From positions 5,394 to 69,393 of the forward strand of contig CAJJDO010000072.1 in NCBI GenBank assembly GCA_905183005.1: a DNA stretch of 64,000 bases, in the 5' to 3' direction. The DNA comes from Paramecium pentaurelia (Eukaryota > Ciliophora > Oligohymenophorea > Peniculida > Parameciidae). Each line of letters starts with the position of its first letter. The first letter of the stretch is position 1. Positions 11,501 through 23,471 of the stretch are shown here, piece after piece. The notes below the pieces were generated by a model that saw only the letters and a list, made by a program, of their open reading frames with translations, was not told where the DNA came from and did no database searches. The position numbers and the translations under genes were made by a program.

Positions 11501-14500
11501 CTTAACTGTGTTAAAAAGGGATTTTTTATTCCTGCTCTTCGATGAATTCGATTAAACTTAGTGTTGAAGACTGTTATTTTTTAATTTCATAATTTTTTTA
11601 TTCTTAAAGATATATTTTAACAAACTTAATCACTTAAATGCAAAATATCCAAATAATTGTTGTTCCAAACAAGTATTAAACTTATTGTTTGCAATTATCC
11701 TCTTCACAATATAAGTTTAATGGAGTGTGAAGAAAGCATACTACCATTAGTGGAAACAATTAAGAAAACCAATACAAAGTGTACTTTTTCATTATAAAAC
11801 TAGTTTCATATTGATGGGAAGTTTAAAAATTTTCAAAATCAGTTAAAATTGTAGCTATTTATTCGTAATAAGAATCTATTAAATATTAAATTCCATAATT
11901 TAAGGATCCCGATATGATAACTTCAAGACTTAAAAATTTATTGCCAGCCTAATCTAATACAGTTTTCAAAAAAAGATTAAAAAAATAAAGGCCAATAATA
12001 ATTCCTATGTCTGAACCAATCAAAAATATTAAAACAGATGCTGAAATAACAATCCTTTGAATAACCTAAGAATGAATCGTCTCTTAAGAATTTAATTAAT
12101 CATTTCCTATTGATCTTATGTGCTTACCTTTAAAAGCTGTTCTGATAAAGCTTTCTCTTACACTTTTATTTTATCCATATTTAATATTGAATGTAAGTTA
12201 TATTTGATTCCAATAATCAGTTACAAATGAACTCTAATGAATTAATAGTATTGAAAAAGTCGATATAATTCCTGTATAAATGTCTTTGTCATAAAATTAA
12301 GATGTATATGTTAATATTGTAAAAAGTATTCCAATAATCGACAAAACTGCATAAAATTTAATATAATAGGAAGAGAATTCAAAATAAAGTCCAATTTTTT
12401 CTCCAAAATAAGAACATATTTGTTCTATTGGCAAATTCCAAGGAATTTTAAAATTGAAAATCCATTCTCCTGCAAGATCAAATGGTTTTTTTTTATATAA
12501 ATCTTTATCTTCGCTTAACGCTTATTAGAGACTTTTACAATGCCCAAATAATTCATAATGATCGTGTAAGCAAAATACATTATTAACTAATTTCAAATTA
12601 ATCAAAGTATTCAAATTTACTGAAGAAGTTATAAGCTATTAAGATATTTTTAATCTTTCATGAGTAGGAAATAAAGTTATTTAATTTTCTTCATTTTTAA
12701 TATATCTACACCATCTTATTTAAAATTTTGCTTATTACTTTAATGAAGAATTATTAAAATGAACTTTGAATGGAATAAAAAGCTCGAATGGAGTTTAGTT
12801 ATTCCTATCCCATAAGGATTTCAATTATTGTGTTGGTGTATTTGCTACTTTTAATGCCTCTTTAAATATATTTAAATAATTATGAGCCAGCTATTACTAA
12901 AGCAATAGCTTAATTTTTTTTATTTTTGGAATTTTAGAAAAAATAGGTAGGGTTTTGGTTTGGGATGAAAGTTCCCTTATTTAATCATAAACTGTTTGTA
13001 TAGTTTCTTATTCCTCTGGAGTACATTAGGTAAAGTATTTAAATTTTTTACAATTTCTAATAGCATAGATTTCTTCAGCTGTTTTTTATTCATTTATTAC
13101 TAAAGCAATGTCATTATTAATTTAAAACTTTTTTCTTTGAATTTAAACATTATTATTTAGATGTACTAGATATTTATAAAAGGCTGTCCACTCTTCATCT
13201 GTAGGGCCAACATCATCTCCATGCATTTCTGATTTTTCATACTCAAATAATTCTGTATTCAATCCACTTTGGCCAACTTCTCTTGCTAACTTTTTAAAAT
13301 TTATTTTCTAAATCTACTCAATAATTAATGGTCTTAAATATTTTAAATAAGGCGAGAGGTTATATTCATCAGGTCTCCATAATCTGCCACTTAATCTTAG
13401 AGGTCTAAATTCATTATCCACAGGTTCCAATGAAAGTAAATCAGTAAAGCAAAAGCTTAATTTTTTTTGTATGCCAAAATTTTCTGCTGCTACTTCTAAG
13501 GATTTTTCAGGTATATACAACAGAAGGTAGATTTTAGAGCCATCTTTAGACAATATAGGTTTAACTTTGTATCCCTTTCTTGAAAATTAAATTATGAGAA
13601 TATTGCGTGTTAAGGTTAAAAGATCTTATGTATCATTGTTAGTTCTATACCAAACTCTACCTTAGGTTTTTAAGTATTCACCCTAACAATAAGCCTTTTT
13701 AGAGATATACAATAACCCCTAGAGATCAACCTATATTGAATCAATAATATTAGCTAAGCTTCCTTAATTTCGGTTTATATGATCTTTAAGATAATTTCGA
13801 AATTGTTTCACTAACTTATTTACACAATCATCCTTCTCATAAATTGGGAAAATTTCTGTCTTGTTTTCCTGATTATGATTATCATCCAAGATGATAGATC
13901 TAGGAGTTCGATCTGGAGATTTTTGAAATAATTATTAACCTGTCCCATAACCGATTAGAGTATTTCTGCATTAATTGGGCTGTGTTTCTATTCCTCTAGT
14001 TCTTAATTCAAATAAGGAGAAGAGTTTGCGATCCGATAGATTAGTGTAAACATTTTCAATAGCCTTTAAGAACAATTTATCATGAACAGATTTTTCATCT
14101 ATTTTTAAAGACTTGACAATTTGTTCGAAATATTCTATCTATTTTAGTGGATATTCAAAGTCATCGGGTATTGTGTCTGGGTTTGGGAGGCTGGAAATAA
14201 TGAATAATTATAAAACTTTACCTTATTACTGTTTCTGGTAAATCAAATTCTTCTAAAGCATCTTCCTCTTGTTAGAATAATTATAACTTTTGGTTAAATT
14301 GTTTCTCATCTTAAAAATTTATTTCTTGCCCAAAAAGCATTTTAAGATATTATTCATAAATTTGAACGAAATTTTCAATTGAATCTTATAATCTTTATTT
14401 TTTAGTTTTAGTCTTTGAATCAGGAAGTAATGGCTGAAAATATGAGGAAGAGAATTTAGATGCAGCAAATGGAGTTTATTTTAATCGACTTTTCCTTAAA

Positions 14501-14505
14501 TTCAT
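5501..14505 (-). CDS. Giant anoctamin (TMEM16) family protein with a long C-terminal helical extension
   Basis: ATG at 14505, TGA at 5503-5501, six introns (14191-14221, 12107-12127, 9893-9914, 6884-6914, 6679-6702, 5585-5607), giving 2950 residues. Anoctamins are Ca2+-activated chloride channels or lipid scramblases. Family marks: NLPIEQICSYFGEKIGLYF before the first membrane helix (about residue 675), a string of hydrophobic helices to about 1100, a CEEDNC loop, DEYMEFFLQ at the start of the TM7-like helix, and RPWPKGDSSLGIW (about 1040). Typical anoctamins are about 900-1000 residues. This one continues for some 1800 residues rich in Leu/Gln/Lys with TPR-like patches, with no TGA and no new start between. 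The 9893-9914 intron (ends CAG) is what bridges the two halves; unspliced it would stop the channel there. The last intron ends AAG; unspliced, the frame ends at 5518. Confidence 0.8.
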
Positions 14506-14682
14506 GTCAATAATGTTTGTTTAAAAATTTTTAATTTATTATAAACAATTTAGGAAAAATTTTATAGATGCTGATTTAATCTGTCTTAACTTGCTTGATT
14601 TGACTATTTATACTTAAATAGTAACTATTTTATAAGAAAAAATAATAAAATAGTATAAATTTCATTTAACTCAATAAAAAAA
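14506..14682. other. Short intergenic spacer between two minus-strand genes
   Basis: 177 bases between the stop of the SPP-like gene (14683) and the start of the anoctamin gene (14505). AT-rich. It should hold both the 3' end signal of the former and the promoter of the latter, but no specific motif can be named. Confidence 0.6.
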
Positions 14683-16380
14683 TCAATCTAATAATCCTTA
14701 AAACAATTAATTGTGTAATTTAATTTAACCTCTTGATAATCTTAGGAGTTGAGTTTATTAATTTTATTATTCCTAATCGGCAAGATTTTGTAGTTCCATT
14801 TCGTCATTACTTTTTTTATTTAATACATGGATTGATTCTCTTTCACCTGCTTGAATTTAGTGTCTCCAAGGATTCAATAAGACTTGATCATAAAAATCGC
14901 CATTCCACATCACCTTAATTTCATTTCTCTGGAATGCAATAAAAGCACTAATCCCTATTGTTGGAAATAGAGTAAATGATGAAACTGGCAAAGGAATTGA
15001 ATAAAGGGATGAAAATGTGAACCATAAGGTTAAGCCAACTTACAAACCTATGTAGGATATTAATCTATATATAATGGAATCTTTAAATCGATCAACTCGA
15101 TGAGCATAAGCAAGGAAAAACGCTGGAAATAATATAGATGTTATGGACAGCCATCCACATTTTTTTTTATAGATAGGATAGAAGTATGGAAACTAAGCAG
15201 TAAGAGGAGTATTAAAATATTTCATAACAAGACTATCCCATTCATAACGTACAAATAAGCTACCATAAATTGAAAACAGAATATCCATAATTATGCATGG
15301 AATAAAAAAGTGTAATCCATTTTTTAAACTTGTTATTTTAAATAATTTGATTGAAGTACCAACCAAATAGATAGTTAATAAATTACTAATCTACAAATAA
15401 TAAATTGTTATTTTAATACAATCCAAGGTTCATTATTATCTACATATAAATGTAAAGTTACAATAGACACAAGTAATCCTATGATATCACAAGCTCTTAG
15501 GATGGAAACTATTCTAATTTTTAAAAATTTCATTTTATAACATAGCTAAATTATATAACAAAATTAACTTCGCTAATTAAAATAAATCCAAATATTAAGC
15601 AAAAACATCTAACTAAATTTTCTTCTAAATCTTCTACTGTTTTTTAAAAAATATAAGCTGCGGTTACACCTATACCAAATACAGAATTATATATAATAGC
15701 ACTTTTCAAACCTAAATGAAATCCTTGAAAGACAACAACATTTTTATTATTCAATTTATCATAATAGGTAATTTTAAATGCACTTAATTTTTATTATCTT
15801 GATAGAAATAGTACAAATGTAGACATTGTTACTATTAAAATCAAATAGCTCCAATCAAATCTTTTTGGATGGAAATTAGGATCACAAATATACTAATATG
15901 AAAATTTCAAAGATTGATTGGATATTTTAAGAGTAATTTCAATTACAGCCCAGTAGTTTTCCTTTGTTAATTTCTTTTCACATATATATTGAATATTTAT
16001 TATCTCCACTCCTTTTTTTTAGACTACAATGTTATTAGTATTATCTAAATTAAATAAAATTTACTTAGTGTTATCTTCAAAGCCTAGCCTTTCAAAGTAG
16101 TAAGGCTTAATGAATCAATAATTATATCTTAATCTCCTGTGTTTATTATATTTAAGGGAGTGTATGTAATTTGTTAATTTATATTTGATTTTATGTATAA
16201 TAAATCCAATGGTGAACAATTATTCCAACGAGTCTCCTTCAAACTAAATTATTAATTAATTTGCTCATCTTAATAAATTACATATGTAGTAGATTATTAA
16301 GTTAATGGACCCAAAGTGATGGCTATATTTCTTATAGCTTAAAATTAATCAATAGAGATTATAATTAAAAAAAAAATCAT
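14683..16380 (-). CDS. Signal-peptide-peptidase-like (SPPL2-type) membrane protein lacking the GxGD motif
   Basis: ATG at 16380, TGA at 14685-14683; three introns (16045-16064, 15546-15568, 15391-15419) give 541 residues. The first 15 residues form a signal peptide, followed by a lumenal region of about 170 residues and then nine or so membrane helices, as in SPPL2 proteases. Alignment by eye to SPPL2 is clear around SILFPAFFLAYAHRVDRF (family form GDILVPGLLVAYCHRFD) and at FQRNEIKVMW near the end. The Asp of the YD motif is present (IIMDILFSIYG), but GxGD is replaced by SITS and the PAL motif is not recognisable. SPP enzymes cut membrane helices using both aspartates, so this copy is predicted inactive. 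A Gln-rich cytosolic tail ends the protein. Confidence 0.8.
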
Positions 16381-16498
16381 ATAATAATTTGTTTTTATAT
16401 ATTTAATAATTATTCAGCAAGCAAGATGTATGTTCAAGATTTATATATGAATAAATTACTCAAAATATAATTCAATGCCTAAAATAAATAAACAATAA

Positions 16499-18040
16499 TC
16501 AAAGTGTTTTTTATTATAAAACTGTAATAAATTCTTAATACGAAATTTAACCCTCCTAATCTGCGTTGCACTCTAAAAGTATTTATTCCCAAACTTCATC
16601 CTCTAAATGACCCATGATTGCTTCAAGATCTTATTTAGAAATAAATCCATCACCATTCTAAGAATTTATTTATTCTTAATTACTTAATCAAAAATCTTAA
16701 ATGCTTACTCGATTCTTTGAACTGAAAATAATTTTTCTTGGTTCATAGCTGCCATACAGAACTCTGAAAAATCAATCATTCCTGATCTATTTACATCAAT
16801 CAAATCGATAATTCTCTCTACCTCATCCTCAACTAATTTAGTATCTGATTTCAATTAAGAATAACCCTTCATAAACTCATCTTTTGAAAGTATTCCATCA
16901 TGATTTAAATCTAACTTAGTGAATTCATTTTGAATCTCTTGAATTTCTTTTTATGTTGACATCTATGTGATCATATATGACATTAATGCTTATCTAAGAA
17001 GTGTTTATGCCTTATCTGTTAATATTATTATTTACTTGAAATTATCTAATGTTTTCTAACACCCTTAAATTTAATTATGTTGTAGGATTGTGTTTTACCA
17101 ACCATGGATCATCCAATGCTTCTCTCGCAGATAATCTCCTTTTAGGATCAACCCTTAAGAGTTTTGATATAAATGACTTAGCTTCTTTAGATATATCCTC
17201 CCAATCACGACCTATTATAATATAAATTTAATAAATATAATACTTTCAAAAATAAAGACACCTTATTTAACTCTCTCTAATACTTAATGAACAGTCCTTC
17301 CAGTAAAGGGGGGATATCCACATAATAACACATAGAGTATAATTCCACAGGACCATAAATCACATTTTTCATCATATTAATGGTTCAATACTTCTGGAGC
17401 AACATAAAAAGGCTAGTTATAAGGATGAATCTTACAGTTCCAATATCTTTACTCATTGATTTATTTTTGTCAAATTTTCTGGATGTACCAAAATCTATTA
17501 CTTTTAATTATGAATTCGGATCTTAATTGACAAAAATAACATTTTCTGGCTTTAGATCTCGATGAACAATGTTTTTCTCATGACAATATAGTGTAGCTAA
17601 TAATATTTATCTAATATAATTAGCTGCAACATTTTCAGTAAAGCATGTCATTATCTTTATTCTTTCCAAGAGTTCTCCTCCAGATAAATATCTAAATTTA
17701 ATAACTGTTGATACTCAGTGACTAAAAAATAATTATTTGTATCTTGATAAAGTTCAAATAATTTTAAAATGTTAGGATGATCAAGATTTTTTAAAATATT
17801 CATCTCTGAAAACATTCTTTATTTTTCTTCCTTTAATATTGAGCTCTTTTTTATCTATTTAATTGCTCTAACAAGATTTGTAATTTTATGGGTGACTTTC
17901 CACACCTTTCCAAAACCTCCTTAACCTAGAACTTTGTCGAATCTATAATGTGAATTTATTGATCCTTCTTTTAAATGAATGAAAATATCTTATCCAAGCT
18001 TGATTCTAGTCTACGTACCAATTTAACTTAAACTATTCAT
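16499..18040 (-). CDS. Calcium-dependent protein kinase (CDPK) with four EF-hands
   Basis: ATG 18040, TGA 16501-16499; five introns (17692-17714, 17413-17435, 17212-17243, 17011-17035, 16658-16683) give 470 residues. Kinase domain about residues 35-300: glycine loop GQGGFGKVW, lysine in RAIKQIKK, catalytic loop HRDLKPEN, DFG in VIDFGTSRKF, and YVAPEV. Then the junction/autoinhibitory segment (LENIRQFQ|AQTLLRQAL), which is only in frame if the 25-nt intron ending AAG is removed. EF-hands: DLNHDGILSKDEF, DVNRSGMIDFSEF, DQNGDGFISKQDL and a degenerate fourth (NADQEGQISYQEF). CDPKs translate Ca2+ signals into Ser/Thr phosphorylation in plants and protists. The N-terminus is MNSLS, so there is no myristoylation glycine. 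Length and order are standard for the family. Confidence 0.95.
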
Positions 18041-18127
18041 TCTACTTTATTATGTAGCTAATAATTCAAAAAGGATTTACTTTCAACAACTATAGTCTTT
18101 GACATTTACTACATTACTTATAAAACT

Positions 18128-18417
18128 TCAAGATTATTTCTATGCTCTATTTCTGTATTTAGAACTTCCTATTAAATTGCAATCTCTTTGTGAGTTTTAC
18201 TCCTCTCTAAAGAGCAAGGGGATATTGAATTTTCTTTTCCTAATAGATTGTTTAGCCTTACTCTTTTTTGTGCCCTTTTAAGAAATAGAAGCTTTAGAGA
18301 GTGGTTATGGGGTAAAGTTCGATATTTCATCTAAGTCTAAATCTAATTCATCTGAAGATAGGATATAAAAGAACCTTGACGAATAAAGTGATCAATTTTG
18401 CAACAATGAGATCCCAT
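18128..18417 (-). CDS. Small protein with dual-acylation-type N-terminus (MGSHCC)
   Basis: ATG 18417, TGA 18130-18128, one 23-nt intron (18352-18374, GTT...CAG), 88 residues. The start is chosen because MGSHCC is a textbook N-myristoylation plus palmitoylation signal (Gly2, Cys5, Cys6) and the splice brings it in frame with an acidic block (DELDLDLDE) followed by a basic, Ser/Lys-rich body (KKSKAKQSIRKRK). No domain recognised. It lies 87 bases upstream of the CDPK start on the same strand. A membrane-anchored adaptor or regulator is possible, but that is inference; the splice is the weak point. Confidence 0.5.
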
Positions 18418-18741
18418 TTAAATAATTATGTAAACTTATTATTTATTAAAATCAACATCAGTTGTTTAATTTATCAAATGAATTGGCAGTCTCATTTTTT
18501 AAAATATAAATTATATTTAACCAATTTTAATAAAAATATTCAATTCAGCTCAATAATGTATACTCTAACCTCTTTATTTTGTATTTTCTTTATCATTAAA
18601 ATATGAATTATGTTATATAGAGTAGAGAAGAGAATGAAGTAATGTTTTAGGTTATTGATTATCATAATTAATCGAAAATATTTTTTATTTTTTGAATTAT
18701 TTAAATTATACTTATATTAAGTAATTTATTTTTAATTAGCG
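18418..18741. other. Divergent intergenic region
   Basis: 324 bases between the small minus-strand gene and the plus-strand DEAH helicase, so it should contain both promoters. It is AT-rich with no nameable motif. A standard-code ORF at 18376-18606 is composition noise. Confidence 0.5.
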
Positions 18742-20741
18742 ATGCTTAATGAATTTAGAATGCAGTTGCCAATATTCTAATTTAGAGAAAAAATAATCAA
18801 ATCAATAAGAGAAAGTAATTATATATTAACATTTATTAGATTAGGTGATAATTATAGCAGGTGAAACAGGTTGTGGTAAAACAACTCAAATACCTTAATA
18901 TATTTATGAAAATGATCCAAATGTAAAAATAGCAGTTACTCAACCTCGAAGGTTTGATTGGAGAATTAATTTTTAGAGTAGCCGCTATGACTCTTGCTGA
19001 AAGATGTTCATTAGAAAAATAGACTAAATTAGGATAATTAATTGGATATAATGTTCGATTTGATGATTGTACAAGTAAAGACACATAAATTACATTTTTA
19101 ACTGATGGTATGCTTATTCGAGAATTTATAATTGGTATATTTGTAAATTATGTAGATTAATAATTAAAACGATATGATGTTATTATAATAGATGAGGCTC
19201 ATGAAAGGACTGTTTAATCAGATTTATTATTGGGATTATTAAAAAATTTATGCAGAAAAAGAAAATAATTAAAAGTTATAATGATGTCTGCAACAATGTA
19301 AATTGAGAAGTTTGCAAATTATTTAGAAACTGAAGCAGTAATACTTTTATACTACTTATTTAGATTCATATAATTGAAGCAAGAACACATACAGTTGATG
19401 TATACAATGTTCCAATTAGGTAATAAGATTATGTGGTAATGTATTTAATAATTTAGGAATCTATGGTCAATACAATATTATAATTACATTTTACTTAACC
19501 TGAAGGAGATATTCTTGCATTCTTAACAGGTTAAGAAGATATTGAAGATGTTAAAGAAATTCTTTTGGAAAGAATGAAAATATCAAACCAAGAAAAATAA
19601 TTGGATGTTAAAATGTTATATTCAGCTTTACCTCCTGAAGTTTAACTTGAAGCATTTCAAAAATCTATTCATAGAAAAGTAGTGTTGGCAACTAATATTG
19701 CAGAAACTTCAATAACTATTGATGGGATAGTCTATGTTGTTGATTGTGGTTATGTGAAGATTAGATCATTTTAAATTGGCAAAGCCATTGATACATTATT
19801 ATTGGCTCCAGTTTCAAAGGCATAAGCCGAATAAAGGGCAGGAAGAGCAGGAAGATAGAGATAAGGACAATGTTATCGTCTTTATACTCAATAAACATAT
19901 GAAAGATTAGCTAAATACATGTTACCTGTATGAAATTTAAACAAATCAAAATAGGAAATCTTAAGAGTAAATCTTTTATCAGTAATACTTTAAATGAAAG
20001 CTATTGGAATTTAAAATGTGTTAACTTTTGATTTAATTGATAGACCTGACATGGAATTAATGCTTGCTAATCTAAATCAATTAGTAAAGTTGAAGGCCTT
20101 AGATTCTGAATTTAACTTGACTTAACATGGAAAAAACATGTCTAGTTTACCTTTAGAACCTTAATTTTCTCATTTTTTAATAAAGGCATATGAATGTGGT
20201 ATATATGATTTAGCATTAAATTCAATATCTATTTTACAAGTGGAAAATTTATTCTACTTTTAAAGGGGAGCCAAAGAGAGTTTGTAAAAAATCTTAAGTA
20301 AATTTAAAATTGCAAATTCTGATCATTTAACTAAAGCTAATATATTAAGGAAATATGAAGAAACTTAAAATAAAAAAAGTTTTTGTAAAGAAAATAATCT
20401 TAATCATAAAACTTTATAAAAAGCAATAAGTGTTAAGCAATAATTAAAAGATTATATGAAAAGAATAACTAAAAAAGAATTCGAAAAAGAGGATTATGAT
20501 AAATTTAAATAAGTTCTCTCTGAGGCTTTAATGTTTAAACATGCAGTTTATTCTCCTTCAGATTAAGCCTATAAATTAAAAGTATTAATTTTAAATTATC
20601 AAAAAGCAAACAAATTAATTAGCATATATTCATCCAGAATCTGTCTTATTCAATTAAAAACCTAAATATGTGATTTATAATGAAGTCATTTTAACTAAGA
20701 AAGTATATTTAAGAGATGTTACAGAGATTGATGAATTATGA
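18742..20741 (+). CDS. DEAH-box RNA helicase (Prp/DHX type)
   Basis: ATG 18742, TGA 20739-20741; six introns (18815-18839, 18952-18976, 19135-19155, 19338-19363, 19928-19954, 20582-20606) give 616 residues. Motifs in order: AGETGCGKTT (Walker A), TQPRRVAAM (Ia), IIIDEAHERT (DEAH), MMSATM (III), ATNIAETSITIDG (V) and QRAGRAGR (VI), then winged-helix, HA2/ratchet and the OB-fold end (LAYIHPESVLF). Such enzymes remodel RNA-protein complexes in splicing or ribosome assembly, using NTP hydrolysis. The protein is short, lacking the N-terminal extensions of Prp2/Prp16/Prp22, so the exact orthologue is not clear. The last intron ends AAG and is required to reach the OB-fold frame. Confidence 0.93.
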
Positions 20742-20811
20742 TTTTATTATTGTATATTTAATTATTATTATCGTTAATTTTATTTTAAACGATCACATTT
20801 TTCGATTTTCT

Positions 20812-21603
20812 ATGAAATAAAGATATAGCATATCTGAACCTCCTTTTAATAAATTGGAGTAATTAAGATAAAAATTTCAAAAATAACTCACTAAAGTTAA
20901 CACAAAAGGATATGTAGATTGTGGATTAGGGAAATTAATATAAAATGATAATGGATCAAGAATTTCAGTCATAAAAAATTCATTCTTAGAGAAATTATAA
21001 TCAATCAATTCATCTGAATAAGATGAAAGAAATCTATTAAAGTCAATTTAATTTGATGTTAAACATGCTATTTAAAGATATTAATAAAGAATAGAATAAA
21101 TTTCATAACTGTAAGTTTAAAGAAATTCAATGAGATCATGCTCTAAAGAATTAGTTTAATACTTTACAACACCTTAATAAGATAAGTATCTATAATTTGA
21201 TACATAAGAATAATCAATTAGATCTTAATATGATAGTCATAAGCCTAAAGATATTATAAGTATTAGCAAAGAATAAATAAAGTAGAAGAAAGACATATTA
21301 ACCAATAAAAAATCAGATAAGACTTTTAAAATTATATAAGCTAAAAAGAAAAAGGTTGAACCTGTAAAAAAAAAATAAAATGATTAATCTCTAACAGGTA
21401 TAAATATACTAAAAAATTAATCATTAAATAAAGAGAGAACAATTAGTTAAAAGTCAACTAGACAGCCAAGTGTTAAAGAAATATCATTAAATTTAGAATA
21501 AAGAAGATCAACAGATAGATTATCAAAACACAATAATACTTCTAGATAAAGAAATTCTGTATTATCCAGTCACTATAATCAAAATATTAAACCAATATAA
21601 TGA
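20812..21603 (+). CDS. Hypothetical basic, Gln/Ser-rich protein
   Basis: Single exon from ATG 20812 to TGA 21601-21603, 263 residues, 70 bases after the DEAH helicase on the same strand. Rich in Lys, Arg, Gln and Ser, with a coiled-coil-prone N-terminal third (KLEQLRQKFQKQLTK, HAIQRYQQRIEQISQLQ), a Lys block (AKKKKVEPVKKKQ) and a Ser-rich tail. No recognised domain, signal peptide or membrane segment. The composition resembles other ciliate cytoskeletal or nuclear proteins. Real as a gene because the frame is long, bounded and uniform in composition. Confidence 0.7.
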
Positions 21604-21643
21604 ATCAATCAAATTGTTATTATGATTAATTTTTATTAGAAAT

Positions 21644-23165
21644 TCAAAATCTACTTTTTTTTGAATGAGATGTATGTCTAGTATGACTTGGGGATGGTAA
21701 TGTTAATACTCTCGCAGTATTATATCCACTTGCTGGATATGAGTACATGGATGTTTAATTTGCTGTATTTTCTCTAATTGAAGCAAAACTTAAACATTTT
21801 GCATTCTTCTATCTTTTTATTGAATCTAAGATTGGAGCTATTTCTATTGGTTCAAAATAATTTTTAATTGCAAATTATTAATTATATCTAAGTATTATTT
21901 ATTAAATATTATTACTTTTTAACATCAGCTTATTTGATCTATTCAATTGATATCTTTTTTATTTATTTGAAATTATCAGCATCTAAATCAGTAAAAAATG
22001 GGTTTCTAAAAGTAATCTAATTTTATATAATATTTGATCTTAACTTTCTACAATTTTCTTATTGTTTTCCACAAGATTTAATTGTTCTTTATTTTTTAGG
22101 ATTTTATTTATTCTATTCATCAAGTTCTCTTATGCTAATTTCAAAAAATCATTAAATATAATTACTTATTTCAGGTTAATAAACCAATTATAAACTTTAT
22201 ATTTTAGGTTCTCTTCTACAAGTTCTTTCTGCTGCCTATAAAGCTTTTTTACTATAATCATCTCCAAGTTATTCAAAAGATTCACATGTAAATTTGTATA
22301 CAGTAACCTTTTAAGTTAAACAAATAGCTTAATTATCATATGGTTAATTCTTTAAGACATTTTATACTCCAAAAAGACTTCCAGGTGTTAATACCATAAT
22401 TGGTATATATATTTAAGTAGAATTTTTGCAAATTTATTCTAATTTAACTTCACCATCAGAAAGAATGTAGAACCCAGAAGCAATTTCTCCCTATTTATAA
22501 ATGCAATGATTTTTGGGGAAGATTTGAATTTACAAAAGATAAGCAAGACGAATCAAAGAATTTTGGGATAATTTTGGAAATAAAGTAGCCAAAGCATTGG
22601 TTTTCAAATTTAATTCTCTTTACATATACTAAATTCTAAATAATTAAATTACATTAGTCATTTTTGCATAATTGTCTTTACTTAAACTACAAAGAATAAC
22701 TGTTGAGGATTGTGCTTTAATAGTAGCAAAACGAGGCTTATTTAATGAGAGAGCCAATTCACCAAAAGTTTCACCTTCTTTGAGGTGACCTATCTTTACA
22801 TTTTAGTCCATAAAAATTGATTCTGACAATGCAGAATTTGGTTCATAATTCGAATTAATATTTTTTCTGTATACACCTACATTACCTTAAAGTATAATAT
22901 AAAATCTATATGATAAAAAATTAATTTACTTATCTCCTTTATCACCCTCTCTACAAATTATTTCTCCACTTTTGAAAGTTTCTAGAGATAAATAATTAGA
23001 AAATTCTAAAAGTAAATGTCGAGCATTTTATTTTATTTTTTCACCTCTTAAGAATTCAGCAAAAAACTTTATTTACTCTAAAGCTTCAGAAATTTAAGCT
23101 TTAATTTCATTAGGTCTCTTTAAAGGGTCAGCATAATTAGATAAAGCATGAATTAATACTTACAT
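21644..23165 (-). CDS. Protein with two cyclic-nucleotide-binding domains
   Basis: ATG 23165, TGA 21646-21644; introns 22906-22929, 22135-22165, 22017-22051 and 21888-21915 (plus an optional in-frame 24-nt one at 22629-22652), about 467 residues. First cNMP domain: SGEIICREGDKGDKFYIILQG, then the phosphate-binding cassette as GETFGELALSLNKPRFATI (consensus FGELALxxxxPRxAT). Second domain: NHCIYKQGEIASGFYILSDG followed by PGSLFG, where the cassette Glu and Arg are not obvious, so it may not bind ligand. The C-terminus is Ser/Thr/Tyr-rich. There is no kinase domain and no PKA-regulatory-type inhibitor site that I can see; role is probably cGMP/cAMP sensing. The 35-nt intron is the least certain splice. 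Confidence 0.85.
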
Positions 23166-23471
23166 TAAATTATCTAATATAGATATATATCAAATAAATT
23201 GATCCTTTATTCCTTATTTGATTAATTTAATTGATTTTCATACTAATTAAGTAATGAAATCTTATAAGAGATGTTCAATATACTCTCATTAATATATTTA
23301 TAAATAAAACACTTACATTCAAATAAACCAAACAACTCAAAATACAATTATTTTCAATAATTTAAAAGAATCAATGCTTTTAATACAAATAATTCAAAAA
23401 TTTTAGTTTATATCCTTGTTTTGATTTATGTCATCCATAAATTTTTAATTAAAAAAAAGATTCCCACAATT

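Noticed and set aside
13314..13553. Standard-code ORF of 79 residues on the minus strand
   Set aside because: It is a TAA/TAG-free stretch inside the giant anoctamin gene in the same frame, not a separate gene.
16045..16130. Apparent frameshift in the SPP-like gene
   Set aside because: A 20-nt intron at 16045-16064 (GTA...TAG) restores the frame and makes the total coding length a multiple of three.
18099..18606. Two plus-strand standard-code ORFs (18099-18281 and 18376-18606)
   Set aside because: The first is antisense to the small MGSHCC gene and the second is AT-rich intergenic noise.
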